Part shown: positions 1-5,733 of the stretch, in pieces
Layout: each line of letters opens with the position of its first letter
Numbering within the stretch: the first letter of the stretch is position 1
Assembly (NCBI GenBank): GCA_000715685.1
Contig: KL569433.1
Location: 27,854-33,603, forward strand
Direction: 5' to 3'
Source of the DNA: Streptomyces lilacinus
GTDB taxonomy: Bacteria > Actinomycetota > Actinomycetes > Streptomycetales > Streptomycetaceae
Length of the DNA: 5,750 nucleotides
Program-made: the position numbers and the translations under genes
Notes under the pieces: model-generated
Seen by the model: the letters and a program-made list of their open reading frames with translations, nothing else
Told to the model about the DNA's origin: nothing
Database searches by the model: none

Positions 1-25
1 CATCAGAGATGTGTAAAAGAGACAG
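1..25. other. Sequencing adapter remnant (Nextera/Tn5 mosaic end), not genomic
   Basis: Positions 7-25 match the Tn5 mosaic-end sequence AGATGTGTATAAGAGACAG with one substitution (A instead of T at 16). Bases 1-6 look like a corrupted piece of the outer adapter. The other end of the window carries the same element in inverted orientation, so this is library adapter left on the contig. Genuine sequence starts at about 26. Any protein reading through it gains artificial residues: the minus-strand ABC gene would end in PVSFTHL, which is adapter translation. Confidence 0.95.
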
Positions 26-260
26 GGCCGTAGACGACCACCGCCGCGACGATCAGCAGGGTGGCCCACGGGGCGAGGGGGCGCTGGTGGGCGCCTATGA
101 CGTCGTCGATGATGAGCTTGGGTATCAGCGGGACGAGCGCCATCACGGCCATGCCGGCGAGGGAGGACCCCAGAGCCAGCAGCACCGCGCCGCGATACCG
201 CCAGCAGTACCCCGTGAGCCGCCTGGCCCACCCTTGACCGGTCGTGTCCGTCACGGCCAC
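26..260 (-). CDS. ABC exporter (transmembrane domain / ATP-binding fusion), N-terminal fragment
   Basis: About 78 genuine residues of what looks like a type-1 ABC exporter half-transporter. After a short charged N-terminus with an RRLTGYCWRYR stretch comes a first transmembrane helix (about residues 24-46). It leads into PLIPKLIIDDVIG, the typical end of TM1 in MsbA/LmrA-like exporters, and then a second hydrophobic stretch (64-78) runs into the contig end. The rest of the membrane domain and the whole nucleotide-binding domain lie beyond the contig, so the substrate cannot be inferred. I chose the GTG at 260 because GGGAGG (plus-strand 267-272) sits 6 nt upstream. A TTG at 308 would add 16 residues but has no comparable ribosome binding site, and a second GTG at 254 is possible. 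The gene follows kdpB on the same strand after a gap of about 150 bp with no clear strong terminator, so read-through from kdpB is possible. Confidence 0.8.
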
Positions 261-370
261 CCCAGACCTCCCGCTTGTCTCCCGCAGTGTGCTGACGGAA
301 GGCCCCAACGCCGTGGGCTGCGGATTTCATCCCGCCGCAACAAACGGTGACGTGCCGTGACGGCGCCGGA

Positions 371-418
371 CGCGTCGCCCTCGCGGTCACATCTCGCGTC
401 GCCCGCCCGGTCACATCC
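371..418. repeat. Imperfect 24-bp tandem direct repeat across the kdpB stop codon
   Basis: Copy 1 (371-394) and copy 2 (395-418) are adjacent and agree at 21 of 24 positions. Both start CGCGTCGCCC and share GGTCACATC near the end. They differ at 381/405, 383/407 and 394/418. Copy 2 contains the kdpB stop codon (411-413) and its last codon and a half, while copy 1 lies just downstream of the gene. It looks like a local duplication. No function is evident. Confidence 0.75.
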
Positions 419-2513
419 CCGGCACGTACTGCAAGAGCAGGTCGATGAGCTTGATCCCGGCGAAGGGCGCCACCAGACCGCCCAGGCCGTAGACGCCGAG
501 GTTGCGGCGGAGCAGGGCGTGGGCGGAGGAGGGCGCGTAGCGCACGCCGCGCAGGGCGAGCGGGATCAGGGCGACGATGACGAGCGCGTTGAAGACGATC
601 GCGGAGGCGATGGCCGAGGTGGGGCTGTGCAGGCCCATGACGTTGAGCTTCTCCAGGCCCTCGTAGCCCGCGACGCCGCCGAACATGGCGGGCACGATCG
701 CGAAGTACTTGGCGACGTCGTTGCAGATGGAGAACGTGGTCAGCGCGCCGCGCGTGATGAGCAGCTGCTTGCCGACCTCGATGATCTCGATGAGTTTGGT
801 GGGGTCGGAGTCCAGGTCCACCATGTTCCCGGCCTCCTTGGCGGCCGAGGTGCCGGAGTTCATCGCGACGCCGACGTCGGCCTGGGCGAGGGCGGGGGCG
901 TCGTTGGTGCCGTCGCCGGTCATGGCGACGAGGTTCCCGCCGGCCTGTTCCTCGCGGATGCGGGCCAGCTTGCGCTCGGGGGTGGCCTCGGCGACGAAGT
1001 CGTCGACGCCCGCCTCGGCGGCGATGGCCCGGGCGGTGCGCGGGTTGTCGCCGGTGACCATGACGGTCTTGATGCCCATGGCCCGCAGTTCGGCGAATCG
1101 CTCGGCGATTCCGGGTTTGACGACATCCTTGAGATGAACGGCGCCCAGCACACGTGCGCCGTCAGGATCCTCGATCGCGACGAGCAGGGGCGTACCGCCG
1201 CCGGCCGCGATGGAGTCGGCGATCCAGCCGGCCTCGGCGGGCACCTGCCCGCCGCGCCGGGCGACCCACTGGGCGACCTCGCCGGCCGCGCCCTTGCGAA
1301 TACGGCAGAAGTCGCCCTGGTAGGCGAAGTCGACGCCGCTCATGCGGGTCTGCGCCGAGAACGGCACGAAGCGGCCGTGCGCGAGCTCCCCGCCCGTGTG
1401 CCGGATCCCGTGCCGCTCGGCGAGGACGACGATCGAGCGGCCCTCGGGCGTCTCGTCGGCGAGCGAGGAGAGCTGGGCGGCGTCGGCCAGGAGCTCGGCG
1501 GTCACGCCCTTGACGGGCACGAACGAGGCGGCCTCCCGGTTGCCCAGCGTGATGGTGCCGGTCTTGTCCAGGAGCAGGGTGCCGACGTCACCGGCGGCCT
1601 CGACGGCCCGGCCGGACAGGGCGATGACATTGCGCTGGACGAGACGGTCCATGCCGGCGATGCCGATGGCGGAGAGCAGGGCGCCGATGGTGGTCGGGAT
1701 GAGGGTCACCAGCAGCGCGACGAGGACGGTGATGCTCTGCGGGGCACCCGACCAGTTCGCCATGGGCTGGAGCGAGACCACGGCCAGGATGAAGATCACC
1801 GTGAGCGAGGCGAGCAGGATGTTGAGCGCCAGCTCGTTGGGGGTCTTCTGCCGGCTGGTGCCCTCGACCAGGGCGATCATGCGGTCGAGGAAGGCGTGGC
1901 CGGGGCGGGAGGTGATCCGCACGACGACCCGGTCGGAGAGCACGGTGGTCCCGCCGGTGACACCGGAACGGTCGCCTCCGGGCTCGCGGATCACCGGCGC
2001 GGACTCGCCGGTGACGGCCGACTCGTCGATCGCCGCCACCCCGTCGACGACCTCTCCGTCGCCGGGCACGGTCTCGCCCGCCTCGATCACGACGACGTCG
2101 TGGGGCCGCAGGTCGCCGGCCCGGACCCGCTCCTCCTCCCAGTCCCGCCGGTCCATGCCCACCCGCCAGTGGCGCAGCCGCCGCGCGACGGCGGTCGCGC
2201 GGGTGCGGCGCAGCGTCTCGGCCTGCGCCCGCCCCCGGCCCTCGGCGACGGCTTCGGCGAGGTTGGCGAAGACGACGGTCAGCCAGAGCCAGACGCTGAT
2301 GAACCAGGTGAAGACGGAGGGGTCCAGCACGGCGGAGAGCGTGGTGAGGACCGAGCCGACCTCGACGACGAACAGCACCGGGTGCTTGACCATCACCCGG
2401 GGACGCAGCTTGCGGACCGCCTCCGGGAGCGAGGCGACGAGCTGCTTGGGATCGACGAGCCCGCCGGCGACGCGGCGGTGGCGGCGGGTGGCTTTCCCGG
2501 GGGCGTACAGCAT
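411..2513 (-). CDS. kdpB: Potassium-transporting P-type ATPase subunit B (KdpB)
   Basis: This is the catalytic subunit of the high-affinity KdpFABC K+ uptake pump in the cytoplasmic membrane. It hydrolyses ATP while KdpA carries K+. At 700 residues it is full length (E. coli KdpB is 682). Visible motifs: actuator TGES at 168-171, whose Ser matches the inhibitory phosphoserine site of E. coli KdpB; phosphorylation site DKTGT at 316-320 (D316); FSAQTRMSG at 385-393; KGA at 407-409 in the nucleotide domain; VTGDN at 486-490; TGDGTNDAP at 532-540. TM5 has NDVAKYF at 598-604, keeping the Asp599/Lys602 pair that couples ATPase to transport. Hydrophobic segments fit seven helices, and the C-terminus ([15 protein letters not shown]) is intact. 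The ATG at 2513 has only a weak GAAGG 10 nt upstream, and no in-frame ATG/GTG/TTG lies between it and an upstream stop. Oddly, no kdpA, kdpC or kdpF adjoins it: speB is upstream and an ABC exporter downstream. It is functional-looking, but its partners must be elsewhere or missing. Confidence 0.95.
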   Translation of the reverse strand: MLYAPGKATRRHRRVAGGLVDPKQLVASLPEAVRKLRPRVMVKHPVLFVVEVGSVLTTLSAVLDPSVFTWFISVWLWLTVVFANLAEAVAEGRGRAQAETLRRTRATAVARRLRHWRVGMDRRDWEEERVRAGDLRPHDVVVIEAGETVPGDGEVVDGVAAIDESAVTGESAPVIREPGGDRSGVTGGTTVLSDRVVVRITSRPGHAFLDRMIALVEGTSRQKTPNELALNILLASLTVIFILAVVSLQPMANWSGAPQSITVLVALLVTLIPTTIGALLSAIGIAGMDRLVQRNVIALSGRAVEAAGDVGTLLLDKTGTITLGNREAASFVPVKGVTAELLADAAQLSSLADETPEGRSIVVLAERHGIRHTGGELAHGRFVPFSAQTRMSGVDFAYQGDFCRIRKGAAGEVAQWVARRGGQVPAEAGWIADSIAAGGGTPLLVAIEDPDGARVLGAVHLKDVVKPGIAERFAELRAMGIKTVMVTGDNPRTARAIAAEAGVDDFVAEATPERKLARIREEQAGGNLVAMTGDGTNDAPALAQADVGVAMNSGTSAAKEAGNMVDLDSDPTKLIEIIEVGKQLLITRGALTTFSICNDVAKYFAIVPAMFGGVAGYEGLEKLNVMGLHSPTSAIASAIVFNALVIVALIPLALRGVRYAPSSAHALLRRNLGVYGLGGLVAPFAGIKLIDLLLQYVPGM

Positions 2514-2528
2514 CAGGGGGCGGCCTTC

Positions 2529-2568
2529 GACGGTTGACTGAGGTGGAAGATCACCTCAGCCAACCGTC
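2529..2568 (-). promoter_or_regulatory. Long inverted repeat in the kdpB leader
   Basis: Arms 2529-2545 and 2552-2568 (17 bp each) flank a 6-nt loop. They are complementary except for the A2537/C2560 pair. In the minus-strand transcript that becomes a G·U wobble, so the leader RNA could form an uninterrupted 17-bp stem. The hairpin ends 15 nt before the kdpB ATG and close to its weak GAAGG ribosome binding site. It has no T-tract, so it does not resemble a textbook intrinsic terminator. It could be an RNA control element, a protein operator (the DNA is palindromic) or the scar of a rearrangement; sequence alone does not decide. Confidence 0.6.
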
Positions 2569-2640
2569 TCGGCACGGACCGTGGCCGCGCCCTTACGAGC
2601 CCTTGTCGCGGGCGGGGGCCGGGCTTACGCGGTTTTTACG

Positions 2641-2681
2641 CCCCTGCCCCGCCCTTTCACTGAGAAAGGGCGGGGCAGGGG
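2641..2681 (-). terminator. Long hairpin terminator downstream of speB
   Basis: This is a perfect 18-bp stem (2641-2658 with 2664-2681) around the loop ACTGA, lying 19 nt after the speB stop codon. The stem is very GC-rich with an internal GAAAG/CTTTC. No U-run follows on the minus strand, which is common for actinomycete hairpin terminators. Its position indicates it ends the speB transcript and isolates kdpB from it, implying that kdpB has its own promoter between about 2570 and 2640. I could not identify that promoter convincingly. Confidence 0.8.
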
Positions 2682-2700
2682 GGAAAGCGACCGGCCGGCC

Positions 2701-3672
2701 TCAGCCGCGGGCGGCGGCGATCTGGCGGGACATGATCGTGGTCAGCTCGTACGCCGCGTGCGACGCCGCCACCGACGTGATCTCGGCGTGGTCGTACGCC
2801 GGGGCGACCTCGACGAGGTCGGCGGAGACCAGGTTGCAGGAGGACAGGCCCCGGATGATCTCCAGCAGCTCGCGGGAGGTCAGGCCGCCCGCCTCCGGGG
2901 TGCCGGTGCCGGGCGCGTGGGCCGGGTCCAGGACGTCGATGTCGATGGAGATGTACAGCGGGCGGTCGCCCACGCGCTGGCGCAGCTGGTCGGCGATCTC
3001 GTCGACGCCGCGCCGCATGACGTCGGCGGAGGTGACGATGCCGAAGCCCATCTTCTCGTCGTCCGTGAGGTCCTTCTTGCCGTACAGCGGGCCGCGCGTG
3101 CCGACGTGGGAGAGCGCGGAGGTGTCGAGGATGCCCTCCTCGACGGCCCGGCGGAACGGCGTGCCGTGGGTGTACTCGGCGCCGAAGTAGGTGTCCCAGG
3201 TGTCCAGGTGGGCGTCGAAGTGCAGCAGGGCGACGGGCCCGTGCTTCTTGGCGACCGAGCGCAGCAGCGGCAGCGCGATGGTGTGGTCGCCGCCCAGGGT
3301 CATCATGCGGGCGCCGGTGCCGAGGAGGTCGTCGGCCGCGGCCTCGATCGTCTCGACGGCCTCGTCGATGTTGAACGGGTTGGCGGCGATGTCACCGGCG
3401 TCCGCGACCTGCGCCAGGGCGAAGGGCGAGGCGTCCTGCGCCGGGTTGTAGGGGCGCAGGAGGCGGGAGGCCTCGCGGATGGCGTTGCCGCCGAAGCGGG
3501 CGCCGGGGCGGTAGGAGACGCCGGTGTCGAAGGGCACGCCCACGACGGCGACGTCCGCGGTGCCGACCTCGTCGAGGCGGGGCAGCCGGGCGAAGGTGGC
3601 CGGGCCCGCGTAGCGGGGGATGCGCGAGGAGTCGACGGGGCCGCGCGGTTCACGGGGGGCGGGGGTGCTCAT
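2701..3672 (-). CDS. speB: Agmatinase-family ureohydrolase (arginase/agmatinase superfamily)
   Basis: Cytoplasmic binuclear-manganese enzyme that would hydrolyse agmatine to putrescine and urea. The 323 residues cover the whole ureohydrolase fold. Mn ligands are all visible: H130 in GGDHT, D153/H155/D157 in HFDAHLD, and D244/D246 in SIDIDVLDP. Substrate-side H169 in THGTPF and E288 in DLVEVAP are also kept. The N-terminal region carries [18 protein letters not shown] (45-62), typical of the agmatinase branch rather than arginase. The ATG at 3672 follows GAGAGG (3681-3686) by 8 nt. It is transcribed alone: a divergent gene lies upstream and a strong hairpin follows the stop. Relatives in this branch include guanidinobutyrase and other guanidino-acid hydrolases, so the exact substrate is inferred from similarity. 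The family call is secure; agmatine specificity is probable. Confidence 0.88.
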   Translation of the reverse strand: MSTPAPREPRGPVDSSRIPRYAGPATFARLPRLDEVGTADVAVVGVPFDTGVSYRPGARFGGNAIREASRLLRPYNPAQDASPFALAQVADAGDIAANPFNIDEAVETIEAAADDLLGTGARMMTLGGDHTIALPLLRSVAKKHGPVALLHFDAHLDTWDTYFGAEYTHGTPFRRAVEEGILDTSALSHVGTRGPLYGKKDLTDDEKMGFGIVTSADVMRRGVDEIADQLRQRVGDRPLYISIDIDVLDPAHAPGTGTPEAGGLTSRELLEIIRGLSSCNLVSADLVEVAPAYDHAEITSVAASHAAYELTTIMSRQIAAARG

Positions 3673-3775
3673 GCTTCAAGCCTCTCGGATCACGGACGGG
3701 GCGCCGACGGGTCACGGTCGCGTCAACGTCGGAGCGGATCGGGTGGACGTACCCGAGGGTAGGCAGGGCGGCGGA

Positions 3776-3793
3776 TTCCGCACATGTACGGAA
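3776..3793. promoter_or_regulatory. Operator-like palindrome between speB and the divergent gene
   Basis: TTCCGCACATGTACGGAA is an 18-bp inverted repeat with a single mismatched pair (C3781/A3788), giving 16 of 18 symmetric bases. It lies 103 nt upstream of the speB start and 64 nt upstream of the plus-strand gene start, a suitable place for a dimeric regulator of either or both. The TTCCG...CGGAA half-sites are reminiscent of IclR-type operators, but no regulator gene is in the window and the assignment is only a guess. Confidence 0.5.
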
Positions 3794-3814
3794 CTGAAGG
3801 TCCGGCTTCGCCAT

Positions 3815-3831
3815 ATGGACACGACGTCCAT
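3815..3831. promoter_or_regulatory. Second inverted repeat close to the plus-strand gene start
   Basis: ATGGACACGACGTCCAT consists of perfect 6-bp arms (ATGGAC/GTCCAT) with a 5-bp spacer, ending 26 nt before the start codon at 3858 and just upstream of its GGGGGAG ribosome binding site. It may be an operator overlapping the promoter or transcription start of that gene. Short palindromes of this size do occur by chance in GC-rich DNA. Confidence 0.3.
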
Positions 3832-3857
3832 CGCGCTTCCCGGGGGAGAATGAGTCC

Positions 3858-4640
3858 ATGCCGATACCACCCAGCCGTACCGAACTGATCGACCACCTCG
3901 TCCGCACGCGCATCGCGGGGAACGTCGCGACCCCCCGGGAGAACAACCTCGATCACTACCGTCGGCTCTCCCAGGGCGACCGGCTGTACTGGTTCGGGGT
4001 GGAGCTGGGCGACCGGTGGACCGACGAGCAGGACGTGCTGGCCGTCATGGCCGAGCGCTGCGGCGTCAGCGACGACCTGGAGCACCGGGCGGGGCAGGAC
4101 ACGATCGATCCGGAGCTGACGGTGGCGGCGCTGGAGCGGATGGCCGCCTTCCTGCGCAAGGCCGCGGAGGGCCGGCAGCGGGTGCTGTTCGCGACCGGGC
4201 ACCCGGGCGGGCTGCTGGACGTGCACCGCACGACGGCGGCCGCACTGCGGGCGACGGGCTGCGAGATCGTGTCCATTCCCAGCGGGCTGCGCGCGGATGA
4301 CGGCTCGATCTACCAGGTCGCGGACGTCGCCGTGTACGAGCGGGGGGCGTCGCTGTGGCACACCCACTCCCCCGCCCCGATGGCCGCGATCCTCGACGGC
4401 CTCGCGGCGCAGGGGCGGCCGCTGCCGGACCTGGTGGTCGCGGACCACGGCTGGGCCGGCTGCGCGGCCCAGCGCGGCATCGACGCCGTGGGCTACGCGG
4501 ACTGCAACGACCCCGCGCTCTTCCTCGCCGAGGCGGAGGGCACCCTGCAGGTGGCGGTGCCGCTGGACGACCACGTCCTCGATCCGCGCTTCTACGAGCC
4601 GATGACCGCCTACCTGCTGGAGGCGGCGGGGCTGAGCTAG
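3858..4640 (+). CDS. Putative phosphatase-family protein conserved in actinomycetes
   Basis: 260-residue soluble protein with no signal peptide or membrane helix. It resembles actinomycete proteins annotated simply as 'phosphatase' (I believe the Pfam family of that name); no experimentally defined substrate is known to me. Visible conserved-looking blocks rich in His, Asp and Gly, as in metal-dependent or phosphoryl-transfer enzymes: ATGHPGGLLDVH (112-123), HTHS (168-171), VADHGWAG (194-201), GYADCNDPALFLAE (212-225) and PLDDH (235-239). The N-terminal third (DHLVRTRIAG, ELGDRWTDEQDVLAVMAERCG) is probably helical. The ATG at 3858 follows GGGGGAG (3842-3848) by 9 nt. It is divergent from speB with 185 bp between the starts and convergent with the small membrane-protein gene. 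The divergent pairing might mean shared control with agmatine metabolism, but nothing in the sequence proves a functional link. Confidence 0.7.
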   Translation: MPIPPSRTELIDHLVRTRIAGNVATPRENNLDHYRRLSQGDRLYWFGVELGDRWTDEQDVLAVMAERCGVSDDLEHRAGQDTIDPELTVAALERMAAFLRKAAEGRQRVLFATGHPGGLLDVHRTTAAALRATGCEIVSIPSGLRADDGSIYQVADVAVYERGASLWHTHSPAPMAAILDGLAAQGRPLPDLVVADHGWAGCAAQRGIDAVGYADCNDPALFLAEAEGTLQVAVPLDDHVLDPRFYEPMTAYLLEAAGLS

Positions 4641-4658
4641 GGGGTGGCCCCGGTCCCA

Positions 4659-4748
4659 CCCTTTCACCGTTTCCGAGCGGGGCTGCGGCCCCTCGCACCC
4701 CTTTGACCGCGCTGCGCGCGGTCGGGGGTCCGGGAAACGGTGAAAGGG
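4659..4748. terminator. Branched (cloverleaf-like) bidirectional terminator between convergent genes
   Basis: An outer 16-bp perfect stem pairs 4659-4674 with 4733-4748 (CCCTTTCACCGTTTCC and its complement). It encloses two further hairpins. The first has a GGGGC/GCCCC core at about 4677-4692. The second is a perfect 7-bp stem GACCGCG/CGCGGTC (4705-4711 with 4717-4723, loop CTGCG), extendable past small bulges by ACCCC/GGGGT. It starts 19 nt after the plus-strand stop and ends 10 nt before the minus-strand stop. Since the structure is symmetric, it would serve both convergent transcripts. Confidence 0.75.
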
Positions 4749-4758
4749 GGGGTGGGGC

Positions 4759-4980
4759 TCAGCTCACTCCGCCGCGCATGCCGTTCCAGCCCCGCACCAC
4801 CAGCCACGATCCACCGTAAAGAACGGCCGCCTCGAAGGCCCGCAGGGCCAGACCCCAGCCGAGCCGGTCCAGGCCCGTCATCTCCAGCACCCGGCCGTGC
4901 GCGAAGAACGCCAGCACGACTCCCGCGATCATCACGACCGTTCCCCCGGCCATGAGCAGGCCCCGTCCAGCCGTCCCCAT
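4759..4980 (-). CDS. Small two-helix membrane protein, function unknown
   Basis: 73 residues; I do not recognise the family. Two hydrophobic segments are visible, about 8-27 (LLMAGGTVVMIAGVVLAFF) and about 46-64 (around EAAVLYGGSWLVV). They are joined by a short loop with HGRVLEMTGLDRLGW, and a basic RGWNGMRGG tail follows. This predicts an integral membrane hairpin. The ATG at 4980 starts only 3 nt after the tesB stop codon. Its ribosome binding site GAGGGGG lies in the last codons of tesB (about 4987-4993), 6 nt from the ATG, so translation is very likely coupled to tesB and the two are co-transcribed. That arrangement supports it being a real gene despite its size. A role in acyl-CoA or lipid metabolism would be guilt by association only. 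Confidence 0.75.
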   Translation of the reverse strand: MGTAGRGLLMAGGTVVMIAGVVLAFFAHGRVLEMTGLDRLGWGLALRAFEAAVLYGGSWLVVRGWNGMRGGVS

Positions 4981-4983
4981 CCT

Positions 4984-5733
4984 TTACCCCCTCAGTACGC
5001 GCTCACGCGGCACACGTATCAGCCCCTCCTGGATCACCGATACCGCCAGCCGCCCGTCCTCGGTGAAGATACGCCCCCGCGCCAGTCCCCGCCCGCCCTG
5101 CGCGGTGGGGCTCTCCTGGTCGTAGAGCAGCCATTCGTCGGCCCGGAAGGGCCGGTGGAACCACATGGCGTGGTCCAGGCTGGCGCCGACGACGTCGCCG
5201 ATCGCCCAGCCGCCGCGGCCGTGGGCGAGCAGGACGGAGTCCAGGAGCGTCATGTCGGAGACGTAGGTGGCCAGGCAGATGTGCAGCAGCGGATCGTCCG
5301 CCAGTTTGCCGTTGGTGCGGAACCAAACCTGCGACTTGGCCTCCCGCGGCTCCCCCACGCTGGCGAACGGCGGCTCGTCGGCGTACCGCAGGTCGACCGC
5401 GTCGCGCGCCTCGATGATGCGCTCCACCACGTCCTGGCCGCCGAGGAGACCGGCGTAGCGGGGCAGCATCTCGGCGGCCGTCGGGAGCGTGAGCGGGTCC
5501 GGCGCGGCGGGCATCGGCTCCTGGTGCTCCAGCCCCTCCTCGTACGTCTGGAAGGACGCGGAGAGGTGGAAGATCGGCTTTCCGTGCTGCACGGCGACCA
5601 CGCGGCGGGTGGTGAAGGACCGTCCGTCGCGGATGCGGTCGACGGTGTAGACGATGGGCACCGCGGGGTCGCCGGGGCGCAGGAAGTAGGAGTGCAGGGA
5701 GTGGGCGGTCCGGTCGCCGGGGACCGTACGGCC
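4984..5733 (-). CDS. tesB: Acyl-CoA thioesterase II (TesB), N-terminus missing at contig end
   Basis: Cytoplasmic double-hotdog thioesterase that hydrolyses medium/long acyl-CoA to free fatty acid and CoA. 249 genuine residues remain; alignment by eye to E. coli TesB (286 residues) suggests roughly 43 N-terminal residues are lost. Family signatures: HSLHSYFLRPGD (11-22), FTTRRVVAVQHGKPIFHLSASFQ (40-62, first hotdog), HICLATYVSD (151-160), LDHAMWFHRPF (186-196) and VIQEGLIR (233-240). The E. coli catalytic triad Asp204/Thr228/Gln278 corresponds to D160, S185 and Q235, so Thr is replaced by Ser, a conservative change that keeps the hydroxyl. The apparent start upstream of G1 (MYKRQ) is adapter translation and not a real start. 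The stop TAA is at 4984-4986, 3 nt before the ATG of the small membrane-protein gene, which likely shares its mRNA. Confidence 0.92.
   Translation of the reverse strand, partial: GRTVPGDRTAHSLHSYFLRPGDPAVPIVYTVDRIRDGRSFTTRRVVAVQHGKPIFHLSASFQTYEEGLEHQEPMPAAPDPLTLPTAAEMLPRYAGLLGGQDVVERIIEARDAVDLRYADEPPFASVGEPREAKSQVWFRTNGKLADDPLLHICLATYVSDMTLLDSVLLAHGRGGWAIGDVVGASLDHAMWFHRPFRADEWLLYDQESPTAQGGRGLARGRIFTEDGRLAVSVIQEGLIRVPRERVLRG

Noticed and set aside
261..410. Possible kdpC remnant or kdpB terminator in the gap after kdpB
   Set aside because: No frame in the gap resembles KdpC. The only hairpin I find (around 318-338) is a 6-bp stem with a bulge, too weak to call a terminator.
357..2537. 726-codon open frame on the plus strand, antisense to kdpB
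   Set aside because: Its translation is low-complexity (rich in D, G, E, A, R), has no recognisable domain and mirrors kdpB codon bias. Long antisense frames are expected in high-GC DNA.
1342..2541. 399-codon plus-strand frame over the kdpB 5' half
   Set aside because: The Ser/Arg/Thr-rich translation is typical of a shadow frame of a real GC-rich gene, and KdpB on the other strand is unambiguous.
3750..3761. Short palindrome TACCCGAGGGTA upstream of speB
   Set aside because: Its 5-bp arms are too short to stand out in GC-rich DNA. On the minus strand TACCCT could be a -10 element, but the hexamer 17 bp upstream (TGTGCG) is a poor -35.
2581..3762. 393-codon plus-strand frame antisense to speB
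   Set aside because: It is a Gly/Val/Asp/Arg-rich shadow of agmatinase, and it also reads straight through the speB terminator hairpin.
3723..4667. 314-codon minus-strand frame opposite the putative phosphatase gene
   Set aside because: It has Arg/Pro/Val-rich shadow composition. The plus-strand protein has a good ribosome binding site and coherent motifs.
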